From JBGAPH01 sp046349955 (lineage in GTDB: Bacteria; Planctomycetota; Planctomycetia; Pirellulales; JBGAPH01), in contig JAXMBI010000021.1 of assembly GCA_046349955.1 (NCBI GenBank), positions 62,001 to 126,000 of the forward strand: DNA of 64,000 nt, given 5' to 3'. Below the pieces are notes generated by a model. That model saw nothing but the letters and a program-made list of their open reading frames with translations, ran no database searches and was not told where the DNA came from. A program made the position numbers and the translations under genes. Shown here piece by piece: positions 50,163 to 59,143 of this stretch (positions are counted from its first letter, which is position 1; every line of letters starts with the position of its first letter).

Positions 50163-51245
50163 CTACGCCGCCGGACCGTCGATCAGTTCGTAGAACACGT
50201 TCCGCTGCCGGGGCGTGTAGCCCAGCTCGCTGATCGCCCCGCGGATTTCCGCCAGCGACAGGTGGTGGACGGTGCCTGCCTCGGCCACCACGTTCTCCTC
50301 GATCATCAGGCTCCCCATGTCGTTTGCCCCGTAGAGGAGTGCGAGCTGGCCGATCTTCAGCCCTTGCGTCACCCAGCTCGACTGGATGTTGGCGAAGTTG
50401 TCGAGGTACAGCCGGCTCACGGCCTGAGTCTTGAGGTATTCGAACGACCCGGCGGCCGGCACGTGGGCCATGTCGGTGTGGTCGGGCTGGAAGGTCCAGC
50501 AGATGTAGGCCGTGAAGCCGCCCGTCTCATCTTGCAGTTGCCGCAACCGCTGCAGATGCTCGATCCGTTCGGCCAAGGTCTCGACGTGGCCGAACATCAT
50601 CGTGGCGGTGCTCCGCCCCCCCAGCTCGTGCCACACGCGGTGGACGTTCAGCCAGTCGTCGGTAAGCACCTTGCCGCGGGTGATCTCCTTCCGCACGCGG
50701 TCGACCAAGATTTCGCCGCCGCCGCCGGGCAAGCTGCCCAGCCCCGCCGCCTTGAGCCGCTCGAGCACCGTGCGCAGGGGGAGCTTCGAGACCTTGGTGA
50801 AGTGGTGGATTTCCGGCGGGCTGAACCCGTGGATGTTCACCTGCGGGTAGTGCCGCTTGATGTCGGCCAGCAGCTCCTCGTACCACTCGAGCTTGAACTC
50901 GGGGTGCAGGCCCCCCTGCATCAGGATCTGATCGCCCCCCAGCTCCACGGTTTCGCGGATCTTGTCGAGCAGTTCTGCGCGCTCGAGCACGTAGCCTTCG
51001 GGGTGCTTGGGGGCACGGTAAAACGCGCAGAAATCGCAGACCGCCGTGCAGACGTTGGTGTAGTTGATGTTGCGGTCGATGTTGTAGGTGCGGTAGCTCT
51101 CGGGGTGCAGCCGGCGCGTCACCGCGTCGGCGGCGCGGCCCAACGCCGCCAGATCGCGCGATTCCAGCAGCGCGAGACCTTCGGCCGGTGTCAGGCGTTC
51201 GCCGGCCTCGGCCTTAGCGAGCAAGTTGGCAAGGGTCGAATTCAA
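50163..51245 (-). CDS. mqnC: Cyclic dehypoxanthinyl futalosine synthase MqnC
   Basis: This radical-SAM enzyme makes the cyclic intermediate of the futalosine pathway to menaquinone. The 360-aa product has the cluster motif YTNVCTAVCDFCAFYR (CxxxCxxC), GGLHPEFKLEWYEELLADIKR, HGFSPPEIHH and LGSLPGGGGEILVDRVRKEI. The start is TTG at 51245, with GGAG 7 nt upstream. The first 32 nt overlap mqnA, so the pair is coupled. Confidence 0.93.
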   Translation of the reverse strand: MNSTLANLLAKAEAGERLTPAEGLALLESRDLAALGRAADAVTRRLHPESYRTYNIDRNINYTNVCTAVCDFCAFYRAPKHPEGYVLERAELLDKIRETVELGGDQILMQGGLHPEFKLEWYEELLADIKRHYPQVNIHGFSPPEIHHFTKVSKLPLRTVLERLKAAGLGSLPGGGGEILVDRVRKEITRGKVLTDDWLNVHRVWHELGGRSTATMMFGHVETLAERIEHLQRLRQLQDETGGFTAYICWTFQPDHTDMAHVPAAGSFEYLKTQAVSRLYLDNFANIQSSWVTQGLKIGQLALLYGANDMGSLMIEENVVAEAGTVHHLSLAEIRGAISELGYTPRQRNVFYELIDGPAA

Positions 51246-52017
51246 GATCCACTCCGGCGGGGGCCAGGCCCAGGTCGCGGGCCCGTTGATAGAAGCGGCT
51301 CAGTCCGCGCACTTCGACGGGGCCGAGGAAGAAATGCAGATTGTCGCGCAGGTATGCCAGGCACTGCGGCACGGTCAGCCCCTGCGCGGGCGCTTCGCGC
51401 GCGGCGATCGCAGGCAGCCGCGCCAGGCCAAGATCCCGCGCGGCGACCAAAGCCGCTTCGACGTCCTCCGGGTCGACGCCTGCCCGCGCCACCCACATGG
51501 CGAATACGAAGGGGAGCTCGGTATGGCGCGTCCACTCGTCGCCCAGATCCCAGACCTCGGCGAATTGCCCGGAGGGGGAGTGGATCGCCCGATCGCCGAT
51601 CAGCAGCACGGCGTCGGCCGAGGTGTCTTCGAGCGCGGCGCCGATCGGCAGCGGTTCGAGTTGCGGGGCCAGGCCATAGCGCTCGGCCAACAGAATCTTG
51701 GTCAGGGCCGCGCTCGTGCGGGAGCCTTCGTCCAGGGCCAGGGTGCGGATTTCCGCGGGTGGCCGTCGGCAGAACAGTTTCACGCTCAGCACGGGCCCGC
51801 GGCAGGCGATGCAGGCGTTCGAGACCACGCGGTAGCCGGGGTCTTGGAAGAACTCGACCGAGGGGATCAGCGCCACGTCGTAGCGCCCCGTGGCCAGCCC
51901 CCCCGCCAGGCGGCTCGGCAGGTCGAACGCCAGCGCAACGCCGGGCTCGCGCTCCAAGCCCTCGACCAGCGGCTTGGTGTTCAGATAGTTCACAGCGCCG
52001 ACGCGCAGCGAACGCAT
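51214..52017 (-). CDS. mqnA: Chorismate dehydratase MqnA
   Basis: MqnA converts chorismate to 3-enolpyruvylbenzoate, the first committed step of futalosine-type menaquinone synthesis. The 267-aa product begins RVGAVNYLNTKPLVEGLE and has the periplasmic-binding-protein-like fold: DVALIPSVEFFQDPGYRVV, LDEGSRTSAALTKILLAERYGL, ADAVLLIGDRAIH, and LPFVFAMWVARAG. AAGGAG lies 6 nt before the ATG. It forms an operon with mqnC. MqnB and MqnD are not in the window. Confidence 0.93.
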   Translation of the reverse strand: MRSLRVGAVNYLNTKPLVEGLEREPGVALAFDLPSRLAGGLATGRYDVALIPSVEFFQDPGYRVVSNACIACRGPVLSVKLFCRRPPAEIRTLALDEGSRTSAALTKILLAERYGLAPQLEPLPIGAALEDTSADAVLLIGDRAIHSPSGQFAEVWDLGDEWTRHTELPFVFAMWVARAGVDPEDVEAALVAARDLGLARLPAIAAREAPAQGLTVPQCLAYLRDNLHFFLGPVEVRGLSRFYQRARDLGLAPAGVDLEFDPCQLAR

Positions 52018-52282
52018 TTTCAGCTCCTTCTCCGTAAGTGCCTGGGGCCCGCGCGGGGGATTGCAGCGCCAGGCGGACGTTCAAGAGCGGATTATAGCGG
52101 CCGCCCCCCAAGGCCGAAAACCCGGCCCCCAGGCCGGCAACCGCACGCTGCCCGGCGAACTTAACCGCGGGCCGCGATTGGCCCGGCGGTCGGGTTGTCA
52201 GGCGTGGGAGCGACGATTAGTTTCTAAAGGGTGGGTTTCGCGCCCTCGTTCGGCACGCGCATCGGCCAGGAAACGTCAGCCT

Positions 52283-53203
52283 ATGCCTCCGCTTTCGGTC
52301 CCCGTCGACAAAGACGGCTTTCCGCTCCCCCGCAAGCTTTCGAGCGAGCCGGCGCCGCGGGCGCCGCGCGAGTTGCGTCCGGCCCCCCTGTGGGCCAAAG
52401 CCGCCGCCGGCATGTTGCTGGTGGGCGGGATCGCGGTGCTGGCCGCGCTGCCCGCCTGGCGTGGCGGCGGAGGTCCGGGGATGGCCCGGCTCCGCATGAA
52501 CAAGGCGTATGCCCAATTTCAAGACGGCGATCTCCAGGGAGCGCTGCGCTTGCTCGACAAAGCGCACGCCGCGGCGCCTGACGATGCCGAGGTCGTGCTG
52601 TTTCGCGGCTGGCTGCGTTTGCAGGCCGGCGATTTGGCCGGCAGCTTGCACGATTTGAATCGCGTGCAGCAGAGCCATCCGCGGGCGCGGGAGGTGTATT
52701 CACGGCGCAGCCAGGTCTACCAGCGATTGGGCCGGCATGCCGAAGCGATTGCCGACGCGACCGAGGCCTTGGCGCTTGCGCACCCTGCAGACCCCGAGCC
52801 CTACAACAACCGCGCGTATGCGCGGGCGATCGCCGGCGTGGAACTCGAAGGCGCGCTCGACGACGTGCAGCGGGCCATTGAGTTCGAGCCGGAGCCCAAC
52901 GCCGCCTATCTCGACACGCGGGGTTACATCTACCACCTGCTCGAGCGCCACGCCGAAGCGCTCGAGGACCTCGATCAGGCGATCAGGCTCGCCGAAGCGG
53001 AGGGGCCCTGGGGCCTCAGGCCGAGCCGCGCGCGCCACGCCGCCGCCACCGAAGTCGATCTGCGCCTGCACCAAGAGCAACTCTCGGTGCTCTACCATCA
53101 TCGGGGACTCGTGCATCAGGCGTTAGGGCACGAGGAGCAGGCGAAGCGCGATCTGGCCAAAGGGCAAGAGCTGGGCTTCAACCCTGAAGCCGGCGTGTAT
53201 TAG
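52283..53203 (+). CDS. Membrane-anchored TPR-repeat protein
   Basis: The 306-aa product (ATG at 52283) has a Pro/Arg-rich N-terminus and a transmembrane helix (about 40-57, AAAGMLLVGGIAVLAALPAW). At least five TPR units follow (MNKAYAQFQDGDLQGALRLLDKAHAAAPDD, VYQRLGRHAEAIADATEALALAHPADPEPYNNRAYARA, and RGYIYHLLERHAEALEDLDQAIRLAEAEG are clearest). TPR arrays bind proteins, so this is probably a scaffold on the outer face of the inner membrane. It converges on the GGDEF gene, 44 bp away. Confidence 0.83.
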   Translation: MPPLSVPVDKDGFPLPRKLSSEPAPRAPRELRPAPLWAKAAAGMLLVGGIAVLAALPAWRGGGGPGMARLRMNKAYAQFQDGDLQGALRLLDKAHAAAPDDAEVVLFRGWLRLQAGDLAGSLHDLNRVQQSHPRAREVYSRRSQVYQRLGRHAEAIADATEALALAHPADPEPYNNRAYARAIAGVELEGALDDVQRAIEFEPEPNAAYLDTRGYIYHLLERHAEALEDLDQAIRLAEAEGPWGLRPSRARHAAATEVDLRLHQEQLSVLYHHRGLVHQALGHEEQAKRDLAKGQELGFNPEAGVY

Positions 53204-53223
53204 TCGTCGGCGCCGCGATGTAG

Positions 53224-53240
53224 GGTCCGCTGTGCGGACC
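53224..53240. repeat. GGTCCGC-TGT-GCGGACC hairpin between convergent genes
   Basis: A perfect 7-bp stem in the 44-bp gap between the TPR and GGDEF genes. It could end transcription from both sides. Same arms as the element at 24665-24680. Confidence 0.65.
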
Positions 53241-53247
53241 AGCATCG

Positions 53248-54147
53248 TTAGGCCAGCGCAATGGCGCGGTCTTCGGCCGGCTCGGTTTCTTTGCCGTCGT
53301 GCCAATAGGTGCAGTTGCGGCCGCCGGCCTTGGCGGCGAACAACGCTTCGTCGGCCCGCGCCAGCAGGCTGCGGGGGCTATCGCCGTCGAGCGCGGCCGC
53401 CACGCCGGTGCTGATGCCCACGTCGGCGTGCGTCCGCACGGCAGCCCGCAGGCGCTCGGCCAGCAGGGCTGCCTGATCGAGGTGGGTCTGCGGCATCAGC
53501 ACGACGAACTCGTCGCCGCCGAAGCGGGCCACGACGTCGGTCTCGCGCACCGTCTCGTCGATCGCCGCCGCCACCGATTTGAGCGTCTGGTCTCCCTGCT
53601 GATGGCCGCGGGTGTCGTTGATCTCCTTGAATTTGTCGACGTCGAGAATCAGCAGCGAAAACGGCGTTTCGTAGCGCTCGAACAGGGAGAACATGCTGGT
53701 CAGAGTTTCCTCGAGCGCGCGGCGATTGCTGACGCCCGTCAGCGGGTCGGTGCGCACTTCGGTGAACGTCAGCAGTTGATCGGCCTGCTGCCGGAGGTCT
53801 TGATACGCTTGCGCGAGCTGTGCGGTAAGCCGCTGTGTGGGCCCCAGCACCTGCTCGATCTCGCGGTTCAGGTCTTCCCAAGCGGCCTGCCCCGCCCCCG
53901 CGCCTAACTGGCTGACGCGGTCCTTGAACTTGACGATGCTCGATTGGTGCGAGCTCAGGCTTTGGCGAATGGCGTCGGAGATCGTTTCCAACTCGCGGGC
54001 CACGGCCTGGGCGCGGCGCATCTCGCGGCGGGCCTGTTCCATTTCACGCTGGCGACCGGTCGCCTGACGACGGCCGATCCAATAGCCGATCGCCGCGACC
54101 AGGGCCAGCGCCACGATGCCCGGCAGCGCAAAGGGCAACTCGACCAT
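53248..54147 (-). CDS. Membrane-linked GGDEF diguanylate cyclase
   Basis: The 299-aa product has an N-terminal transmembrane helix (about 8-25). A helical coiled-coil region spans about 30-125. A full GGDEF domain follows: DPLTGVSNRRALEE, LILDVDKFKEINDTRGHQQGDQTLK and the GGDEF motif at about 210-214. An RxxD inhibitory site (R201-D204) lies five residues upstream, so product feedback is likely. With these residues intact it should make cyclic di-GMP. No sensor domain other than the coiled coil is visible. No effector or phosphodiesterase for this messenger is nearby. Confidence 0.9.
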   Translation of the reverse strand: MVELPFALPGIVALALVAAIGYWIGRRQATGRQREMEQARREMRRAQAVARELETISDAIRQSLSSHQSSIVKFKDRVSQLGAGAGQAAWEDLNREIEQVLGPTQRLTAQLAQAYQDLRQQADQLLTFTEVRTDPLTGVSNRRALEETLTSMFSLFERYETPFSLLILDVDKFKEINDTRGHQQGDQTLKSVAAAIDETVRETDVVARFGGDEFVVLMPQTHLDQAALLAERLRAAVRTHADVGISTGVAAALDGDSPRSLLARADEALFAAKAGGRNCTYWHDGKETEPAEDRAIALA

Positions 54148-54224
54148 GACATCCTTCGGGCGTGCTCAGCCGCCCGCTCCTAGAAGCGAAAGATCCGTGC
54201 TTGGTGTTCGAGTGCGACCGGCGC

Positions 54225-54362
54225 CTAGTAGTTCGAGCGCGAACCGAAGCCGCGCATGCAGAAGAATCCGACGATCGTGACCACGACCAGCATCAACAGC
54301 GACTCTTGCTTGTCGAGCGAGGTCACCCAACGCATGACGTCGTTGTAGTATTCCTTCCACAT
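54225..54362 (-). CDS. 45-aa single-span membrane protein
   Basis: An ATG at 54362 with GGAG 7-8 nt upstream gives MWKEYYNDVMRWVTSLDKQ, a hydrophobic helix (ESLLMLVVVTIVGFFCMRG) and a short tail. The longer frame extends to 54629 but its upstream part is Arg/Pro-rich and lacks coding character. The clean start site and helix argue that it is real, yet it is short and I recognise no named family. It lies 77 bp from the GGDEF gene on the same strand and could be a partner or regulator of it. Confidence 0.6.
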   Translation of the reverse strand: MWKEYYNDVMRWVTSLDKQESLLMLVVVTIVGFFCMRGFGSRSNY

Positions 54363-54554
54363 GGCGAATCTCCGGCGAGCGCAAACGGCCAGTCCCTCAC
54401 TAGTGTAGGTCAGGTTCCTCGACCGGCGCGGTTCGGGCCGGACAGACCGTTGACGCAGCGCCGGCGGGCCAGTACATAAGCCGATTCTTCCGAGCCTGCC
54501 GACGACGACCATCCGGCGGCTCATGCGTGTTGTCTTCTCGGGCGATCCCTTTCC

Positions 54555-55433
54555 ATGCTCCGCTGGCGGCTGACTCTGGGATGCGTCTTCGTGGCCGGGC
54601 TGGCTGGATTGTGCTGGCTCGACGCCCATTCGGCCCCCGGAGCCTGGCTATTTCCTCTATGGATGGTCGTGTGTGGGCTGGCGGCCGACGAACTGTGGCG
54701 GCTGGCTTACGCCGCTGGGCATCGCCCCCCGCGCAGCTTGATGATCGCGGCCGCGCTGGCCGTGGGCGGCGCCGGCGGGCTCCAGGTATACAGCCTTCCG
54801 TCGCCCCTGCACCTCGAACCGTTGGGCCATTCGGCGGCGGCCTTGGCGCTCGCCGCGATCGTGGCCTTTGCCTACGAGATCGCCCGCTATAAGCAACCGG
54901 GCCGGGCGACGGCGAGCCTGGCGACGGTGGCGCTCGCAGGCGTGTACGTGGGCTTGTTCGGCAGCTTTCTGCTGCAATTGCGGCTGCTGGGTAAAGGCCC
55001 CCTGGGGCTTTTGGCCCTGGTGTCCTTGATCGCCGTCGTGAAAGCGGGCGACATCGGCGCCTACACCGGGGGCCGCCTGTTTGGGCGCCATAAGATGGCG
55101 CCCACCCTGAGCCCCGGAAAAACGTGGGAGGGCGCCGCGTCGGGGCTGCTCTTTTCGGTCGCCGCGGCTTGGCTCGTCTTCTACGTGCTTGGGCCCCGGC
55201 TGGCGCCCTCGTTCGCTCCGCCGACCGCGACCGCCGTGGTGGCCTTTGGCCTCGTGATTTCGGCGGCCGGCATGGTCGGCGACCTGGCCGAGTCGCTGCT
55301 CAAACGCGATTGCGGGCTGAAGGACTCGAGCGCCTGGATGCCCGGCTTTGGGGGGGTGCTCGACCTGTTGGACTCGATTCTGTTCGCCGCTCCAATCGCC
55401 TACCTTTGCTGGGCTGCGGGACTGGTCGGCTGA
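54555..55433 (+). CDS. cdsA: Phosphatidate cytidylyltransferase CdsA
   Basis: CdsA makes CDP-diacylglycerol from phosphatidate and CTP, the branch point of phospholipid synthesis. The 292-aa product has about eight hydrophobic segments and the family's C-terminal region SLLKRDCGLKDSSAWMPGFGGVLDLLDSILFAAPIAY. Compared with the standard signature (GHGGxxDRxD), the His is Phe and the Arg is Leu here. The middle motif DIGAYTGGRLFGRHKMAPTLSPGKTWEG is well preserved. Confidence 0.9.
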   Translation: MLRWRLTLGCVFVAGLAGLCWLDAHSAPGAWLFPLWMVVCGLAADELWRLAYAAGHRPPRSLMIAAALAVGGAGGLQVYSLPSPLHLEPLGHSAAALALAAIVAFAYEIARYKQPGRATASLATVALAGVYVGLFGSFLLQLRLLGKGPLGLLALVSLIAVVKAGDIGAYTGGRLFGRHKMAPTLSPGKTWEGAASGLLFSVAAAWLVFYVLGPRLAPSFAPPTATAVVAFGLVISAAGMVGDLAESLLKRDCGLKDSSAWMPGFGGVLDLLDSILFAAPIAYLCWAAGLVG

Positions 55434-55734
55434 GCCTAGCCGCCCCGCTTCCGCCGAGCGGCGGGACTCGACCCCGAATCGCGACCTTTGGCACTTGAAC
55501 TGCGTAACCTGCTGGATGGCTGGCGACGGAGATGCCGATTTGACGGTCGGATGCGATCCTGCGGGCGCGGGGACGGCCCGAGTCGAGCGGCAGGCCCAAG
55601 CGCGAACCCCTTATCCAAGAGCAGCTTGCGTTCCCTGCTGGGTTGGTTGATAGCGGGCCGGCGCTAGCTTGGATTATAGTTGAACGAGGTCCTGGAGTTC
55701 CTGGGCGGCAGTTGTAAATCTGTCCGCACGCTTG
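55434..55734. other. Intergenic region between cdsA and phoH
   Basis: No gene was recognised in these 301 bp. A small GC hairpin (CCGCC-GAGC-GGCGG) just after the cdsA stop could end its transcript. A TATAGT -10-like box lies at 55675-55680, but its upstream hexamer TTGATA is 22 bp away. It is at best a weak promoter for the phoH cluster. Confidence 0.35.
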
Positions 55735-56685
55735 ATGTCGGAAGCTACCATCGAGGTCGACGACTCGAAGACGCTCCTCTCGTTGTTCGGGACGCGCGAC
55801 CAGCATTTGCGGCGCATCCGCGACTCGTTGGGGGTATCGATTTCGGCCCGTGAGAGCCAGATCCACGTCGAAGGCGACGAGGCCGGCGTGGCGGCTGCCC
55901 GCAACGTGTTCGAGGAACTCAAGCGGCTCGTCCAACGCAATGGCGGCCTGGCCGCCGAAGAAGTCACCCGCGTGCTCGGCGGAACGTCGGGCTCGGCGGG
56001 CGGCGGGCCCCAGCCCGCCGCGATCGAGGTCATGCAGGCGGGGCGGCAAATCCGCCCCCGCACGCCGGGCCAGGCAGCCTATTTGTCGGCGATCCAGGGC
56101 CACGACCTGGTGTTTTGCACCGGCCCCTCGGGGACGGGCAAAACCTACCTGGCGGTGGCGGCGGCCGTGGGCGCCTTGCGGCGGGAGCAAATCCGCAAGA
56201 TCGTGCTCGTGCGGCCGGCGGTGGAGGCTGGCGAGAGTTTGGGGTATTTGCCGGGCGATCTGGCGGCCAAGATCAATCCGTACCTGCGTCCTTTGCTCGA
56301 CGCCTTGCGGGAGATGATCGATCCGGATCAGATGAAGCGTTTCACGGAGCTCGACGTGGTCGAGGTCATCCCGCTGGCCTACATGCGGGGCCGCACGTTG
56401 AACGAAGCCTTCATCATCCTGGATGAAGCGCAGAACACCTCGGTGTCGCAGATGAAGATGTTCCTGACCCGGATGGGGCAAGGATCGAAGATCGTCGTCT
56501 CGGGAGACACCACGCAGGTCGATCTGCCGCCCAATCAGCGGAGCGGCCTGGTCGACGCCCTGGACCGCCTGGATGGGATGCAGGGGTTCGCCAGGGTAAC
56601 ATTGAACAAATCGGACATCGTGCGCCATCGGCTGGTGCAAGAGATCGTCCGGCGGTACGAGGAGGGGCCGGCGCGGCGCAAGTAA
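55735..56685 (+). CDS. phoH: PhoH-family ATPase
   Basis: The 316-aa product has an N-terminal KH-like RNA-binding stretch (about 25-65) and the PhoH ATPase core: Walker A GPSGTGKTYLA, LVRPAVEAGESLGYLPGDLAAKINPYLRPL, Walker B FIILDEAQNTS, and VVSGDTTQVDLP. PhoH proteins are linked to RNA metabolism and often lie beside ybeY, as here two genes on. The start is TTG at 55732 or ATG at 55735; no ribosome-binding site favours either, and I chose the ATG. Confidence 0.93.
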   Translation: MSEATIEVDDSKTLLSLFGTRDQHLRRIRDSLGVSISARESQIHVEGDEAGVAAARNVFEELKRLVQRNGGLAAEEVTRVLGGTSGSAGGGPQPAAIEVMQAGRQIRPRTPGQAAYLSAIQGHDLVFCTGPSGTGKTYLAVAAAVGALRREQIRKIVLVRPAVEAGESLGYLPGDLAAKINPYLRPLLDALREMIDPDQMKRFTELDVVEVIPLAYMRGRTLNEAFIILDEAQNTSVSQMKMFLTRMGQGSKIVVSGDTTQVDLPPNQRSGLVDALDRLDGMQGFARVTLNKSDIVRHRLVQEIVRRYEEGPARRK

Positions 56686-56706
56686 GCGCAGCAGCCGCCC
56701 AACGCA

Positions 56707-58971
56707 ATGGCCAACGGAAACAAGCGCCGCGGTCGGTTCGACCGAGCTGCGTCGCTGGATCTGCCGCCGGGCATGTTTGCCCGAACGGTTGAGTATCTCC
56801 GCCGGGGCGACGTCGCCCTGCGGCTCGGACTGTGTCTGCTCACGGCGGTCGTAATCTGCATTGCCACGCGGAGCTGGGCGCCGCCGTTCGCCTATCGCAC
56901 CGGCTTCACGCCGACGCGCGACATCCTGGCCAACTTCAAGCTCCCCAACGAAACGGCCACCGAAGAAGCGCGCCGCGAAGCGCAGGTGCGCATCCGCTAC
57001 GTCTACGAGAACGATCCCAAGCCGCTGGTGCAACTGCGGGCGGCCCTGCACAACCGCGTGGGCGAGATGCTCACGGCGCCAGCCTTCAACGAAGAGGTCG
57101 AGCGCCGCTGGCTCGAGTTCCTGCCGCGTCCCGCGGAAGGCGCCCCGGCGCCGACGCGCGAAGAACAACAGCAGCAGTACACGCGCTTCAAGGAAGCGCT
57201 CTCGGGCGAGGGCAAGCTCGCTGATTACGAGAAGGCCGTCGCCGAGGTCTTTGCCGACTTCGAACGCCAAGGCCTGCTCGAGAAGCTCGACCAAGAGCCG
57301 GGCGAAGGCAACCAGGTCGAGATCAGCGTCCATCCGCTCGGGAGCAAGGATTGGCCCCAGGTGGTGCAGGTGAAGGACGTGCGCATCGCCGACGCCATCA
57401 CGCCGCTGCGCGAGCGGCTGAAGGCCAAGCTGGCCTCGCCCGACGTGGCTGAACGGACCTACAACTGGCTGGCGGGGCAACTCCCCACCACGCTCAAGCT
57501 CGATAAAGACGCGACCGCGCTCGAAGCTGCGGAAGCGGCTGAAAAGACGCCGGTTCAGACCTATCCGCTCGGGCACACCATCGCGAAGGCCGGCCAGCCC
57601 CTCACGCCGGAGGCCGTGGCCGCCCTGCGAACCGAACACGCGCTCTCGGTCGCCAGCCTCTCCGCCACGCAGGCAGTGTTGCGATTCGGCGCGAGCGTCG
57701 GCATGTTCGTGGCGCTATTCACGCTCTGCGGGTTTTTCATCTACCGCCGCGAGCCGCGGCTGCTGTTCGATCTGCGGAAGTTCAGCACGCTGTTGGTCGT
57801 GCTCACGTTTTCGGTCCTCGTGGCCACCGTGGCGGCCGACGACAATTGGCGTGCGGAAATGATTTCCGTGCTGGTCTTCGGCATGACGATCGCCATTGCC
57901 TACCGGCAAGAGCTGGCGCTGTTGCTTTCGGCGGCCGTGTCGCTCGTGGTCGTGGTGTCGCTCGGCCAACGGCTGCCGGACTACGTGATCCTGATGTCGA
58001 GCGTGGCGGCCGCCATCCTCTGCTTGGGACGCGTGCGGAATCGCAGCAAGCTGATTCACGTGGGCATCTACGCCGGCATGGTCGCGTTTCTCACGACGCT
58101 GGGCGTGGGCCGCTTGAACGAGCAGCCCTTGGCGATGCCGCTCCTCAGCGACGCCGCCCGCTTCGGCTTGTGGGGCGTGGTGGCCGGCTTCTTGATGGCC
58201 GGTTTGTTGCCCAACATCGAATCGTTGTTCGGCATCCTCACCGACCTGCGGCTGCTCGAACTGGGCGATCCCGCACGGCCGCTCTTGCAGGAGTTGGTGC
58301 AGCGGGCCCCCGGCACCTACAACCACTCGATCAACGTGGCCTCGATCGCCGAGGCCGCTGCCGAACGCATCGGCGCCCGCGGACTGCTCGTGCGCGTGGG
58401 GGCCTATTACCACGACATCGGCAAAATGCTCAAGCCGCACTACTTCGTCGAGAATCAGGGTCAAGAGGCCAATCGCCACGAGGCGCTCGTGCCGGCCATG
58501 AGCACCCTGATCATCATCGCTCATGTGAAGGACGGCGCAGACCTCGCCCGGCAAAACAACCTGCCCGAACCGATCGTGGATTTCATTCAGCAGCACCACG
58601 GCACGACCCTGGTGGAGTACTTCTACCGGCGGGCCTGCGAGCGCGACAAAGACCGCGATCCCGACGCCCCCGAACTGAGCGAAACCTCGTTCCGTTATCC
58701 GGGCCCCAAGCCGCAGACCAAAGAGGCGGCCGTGCTGATGCTGGCCGACGCGGTGGAGAGCGCCTGCCGGTGCTTGGTCGAGCCGACGCCGTCGCGGATC
58801 GAGAGCGTCGTCGACGACATCGCGATGAAGCGACTGCTCGACGGCCAGTTCGACGACTGCGATCTCACGCTCTGCGAGCTGCGGACCATTCAAGACAGCT
58901 TGGTGAAATCGCTGATTGCCGTGTATCACGGCCGCGTGAAGTACCCGGAAACGCAGCAGCGCACGGCGTAG
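56707..58971 (+). CDS. 7TM-HD phosphohydrolase, PgpH-like
   Basis: The 754-aa product has one N-terminal helix and an extracellular 7TMR-HDED-like domain (about 60-320). Seven hydrophobic segments span about 325-530. A C-terminal HD domain follows: NHSINVASIAEAAAERIGARGLLVRVGAYYHDIGKMLKPHYFVENQ, with the catalytic His-Asp near 569-570 and HHGTTLVEYFY further on. Members such as PgpH hydrolyse cyclic di-AMP. That is the likely activity here, although no diadenylate cyclase gene is in the window. It sits between phoH and ybeY, a common arrangement. Confidence 0.9.
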   Translation: MANGNKRRGRFDRAASLDLPPGMFARTVEYLRRGDVALRLGLCLLTAVVICIATRSWAPPFAYRTGFTPTRDILANFKLPNETATEEARREAQVRIRYVYENDPKPLVQLRAALHNRVGEMLTAPAFNEEVERRWLEFLPRPAEGAPAPTREEQQQQYTRFKEALSGEGKLADYEKAVAEVFADFERQGLLEKLDQEPGEGNQVEISVHPLGSKDWPQVVQVKDVRIADAITPLRERLKAKLASPDVAERTYNWLAGQLPTTLKLDKDATALEAAEAAEKTPVQTYPLGHTIAKAGQPLTPEAVAALRTEHALSVASLSATQAVLRFGASVGMFVALFTLCGFFIYRREPRLLFDLRKFSTLLVVLTFSVLVATVAADDNWRAEMISVLVFGMTIAIAYRQELALLLSAAVSLVVVVSLGQRLPDYVILMSSVAAAILCLGRVRNRSKLIHVGIYAGMVAFLTTLGVGRLNEQPLAMPLLSDAARFGLWGVVAGFLMAGLLPNIESLFGILTDLRLLELGDPARPLLQELVQRAPGTYNHSINVASIAEAAAERIGARGLLVRVGAYYHDIGKMLKPHYFVENQGQEANRHEALVPAMSTLIIIAHVKDGADLARQNNLPEPIVDFIQQHHGTTLVEYFYRRACERDKDRDPDAPELSETSFRYPGPKPQTKEAAVLMLADAVESACRCLVEPTPSRIESVVDDIAMKRLLDGQFDDCDLTLCELRTIQDSLVKSLIAVYHGRVKYPETQQRTA

Positions 58972-58994
58972 TGGCGAGTGTCACGGTTGGTTCC

Positions 58995-59015
58995 CCCCCG
59001 GCGACTCGCCGGGGG
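58995..59015. repeat. CCCCCGGCG-ACT-CGCCGGGGG hairpin
   Basis: A perfect 9-bp stem, 24 bp beyond the 7TM-HD gene stop. The flanking GGGGGCTAA is complementary to TTAGCCCCC of the next hairpin, so the two can also pair with each other. Confidence 0.7.
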
Positions 59016-59054
59016 CTAATGTTTGGCTTGTGACGGCCCGACCCGCGCCTTTAG

Positions 59055-59075
59055 CCCCCCGTCAATGACGGGGGG
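59055..59075. repeat. CCCCCCGTC-AAT-GACGGGGGG hairpin
   Basis: A perfect 9-bp stem, facing the previous one at a distance of 40 bp. It is followed at 59116 by a 28-bp REP-like copy, making a three-element repeat cluster in the 196-bp gap ahead of ybeY. Confidence 0.7.
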
Positions 59076-59115
59076 TAAACCACCGCCGAAGGCCGCTTGC
59101 TGCGAACACGCGCTT

Positions 59116-59143
59116 GTCAGCCGGCTTACGCCGGCCGCTCGCC
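59116..59143 (-). repeat. 28-bp REP-like element, copy 6
   Basis: A full copy on the minus strand, with GTAA in the loop. It lies 24 bp upstream of the chosen ybeY start. A longer ybeY frame from 59114 would translate this repeat, which argues against that start. Confidence 0.85.
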
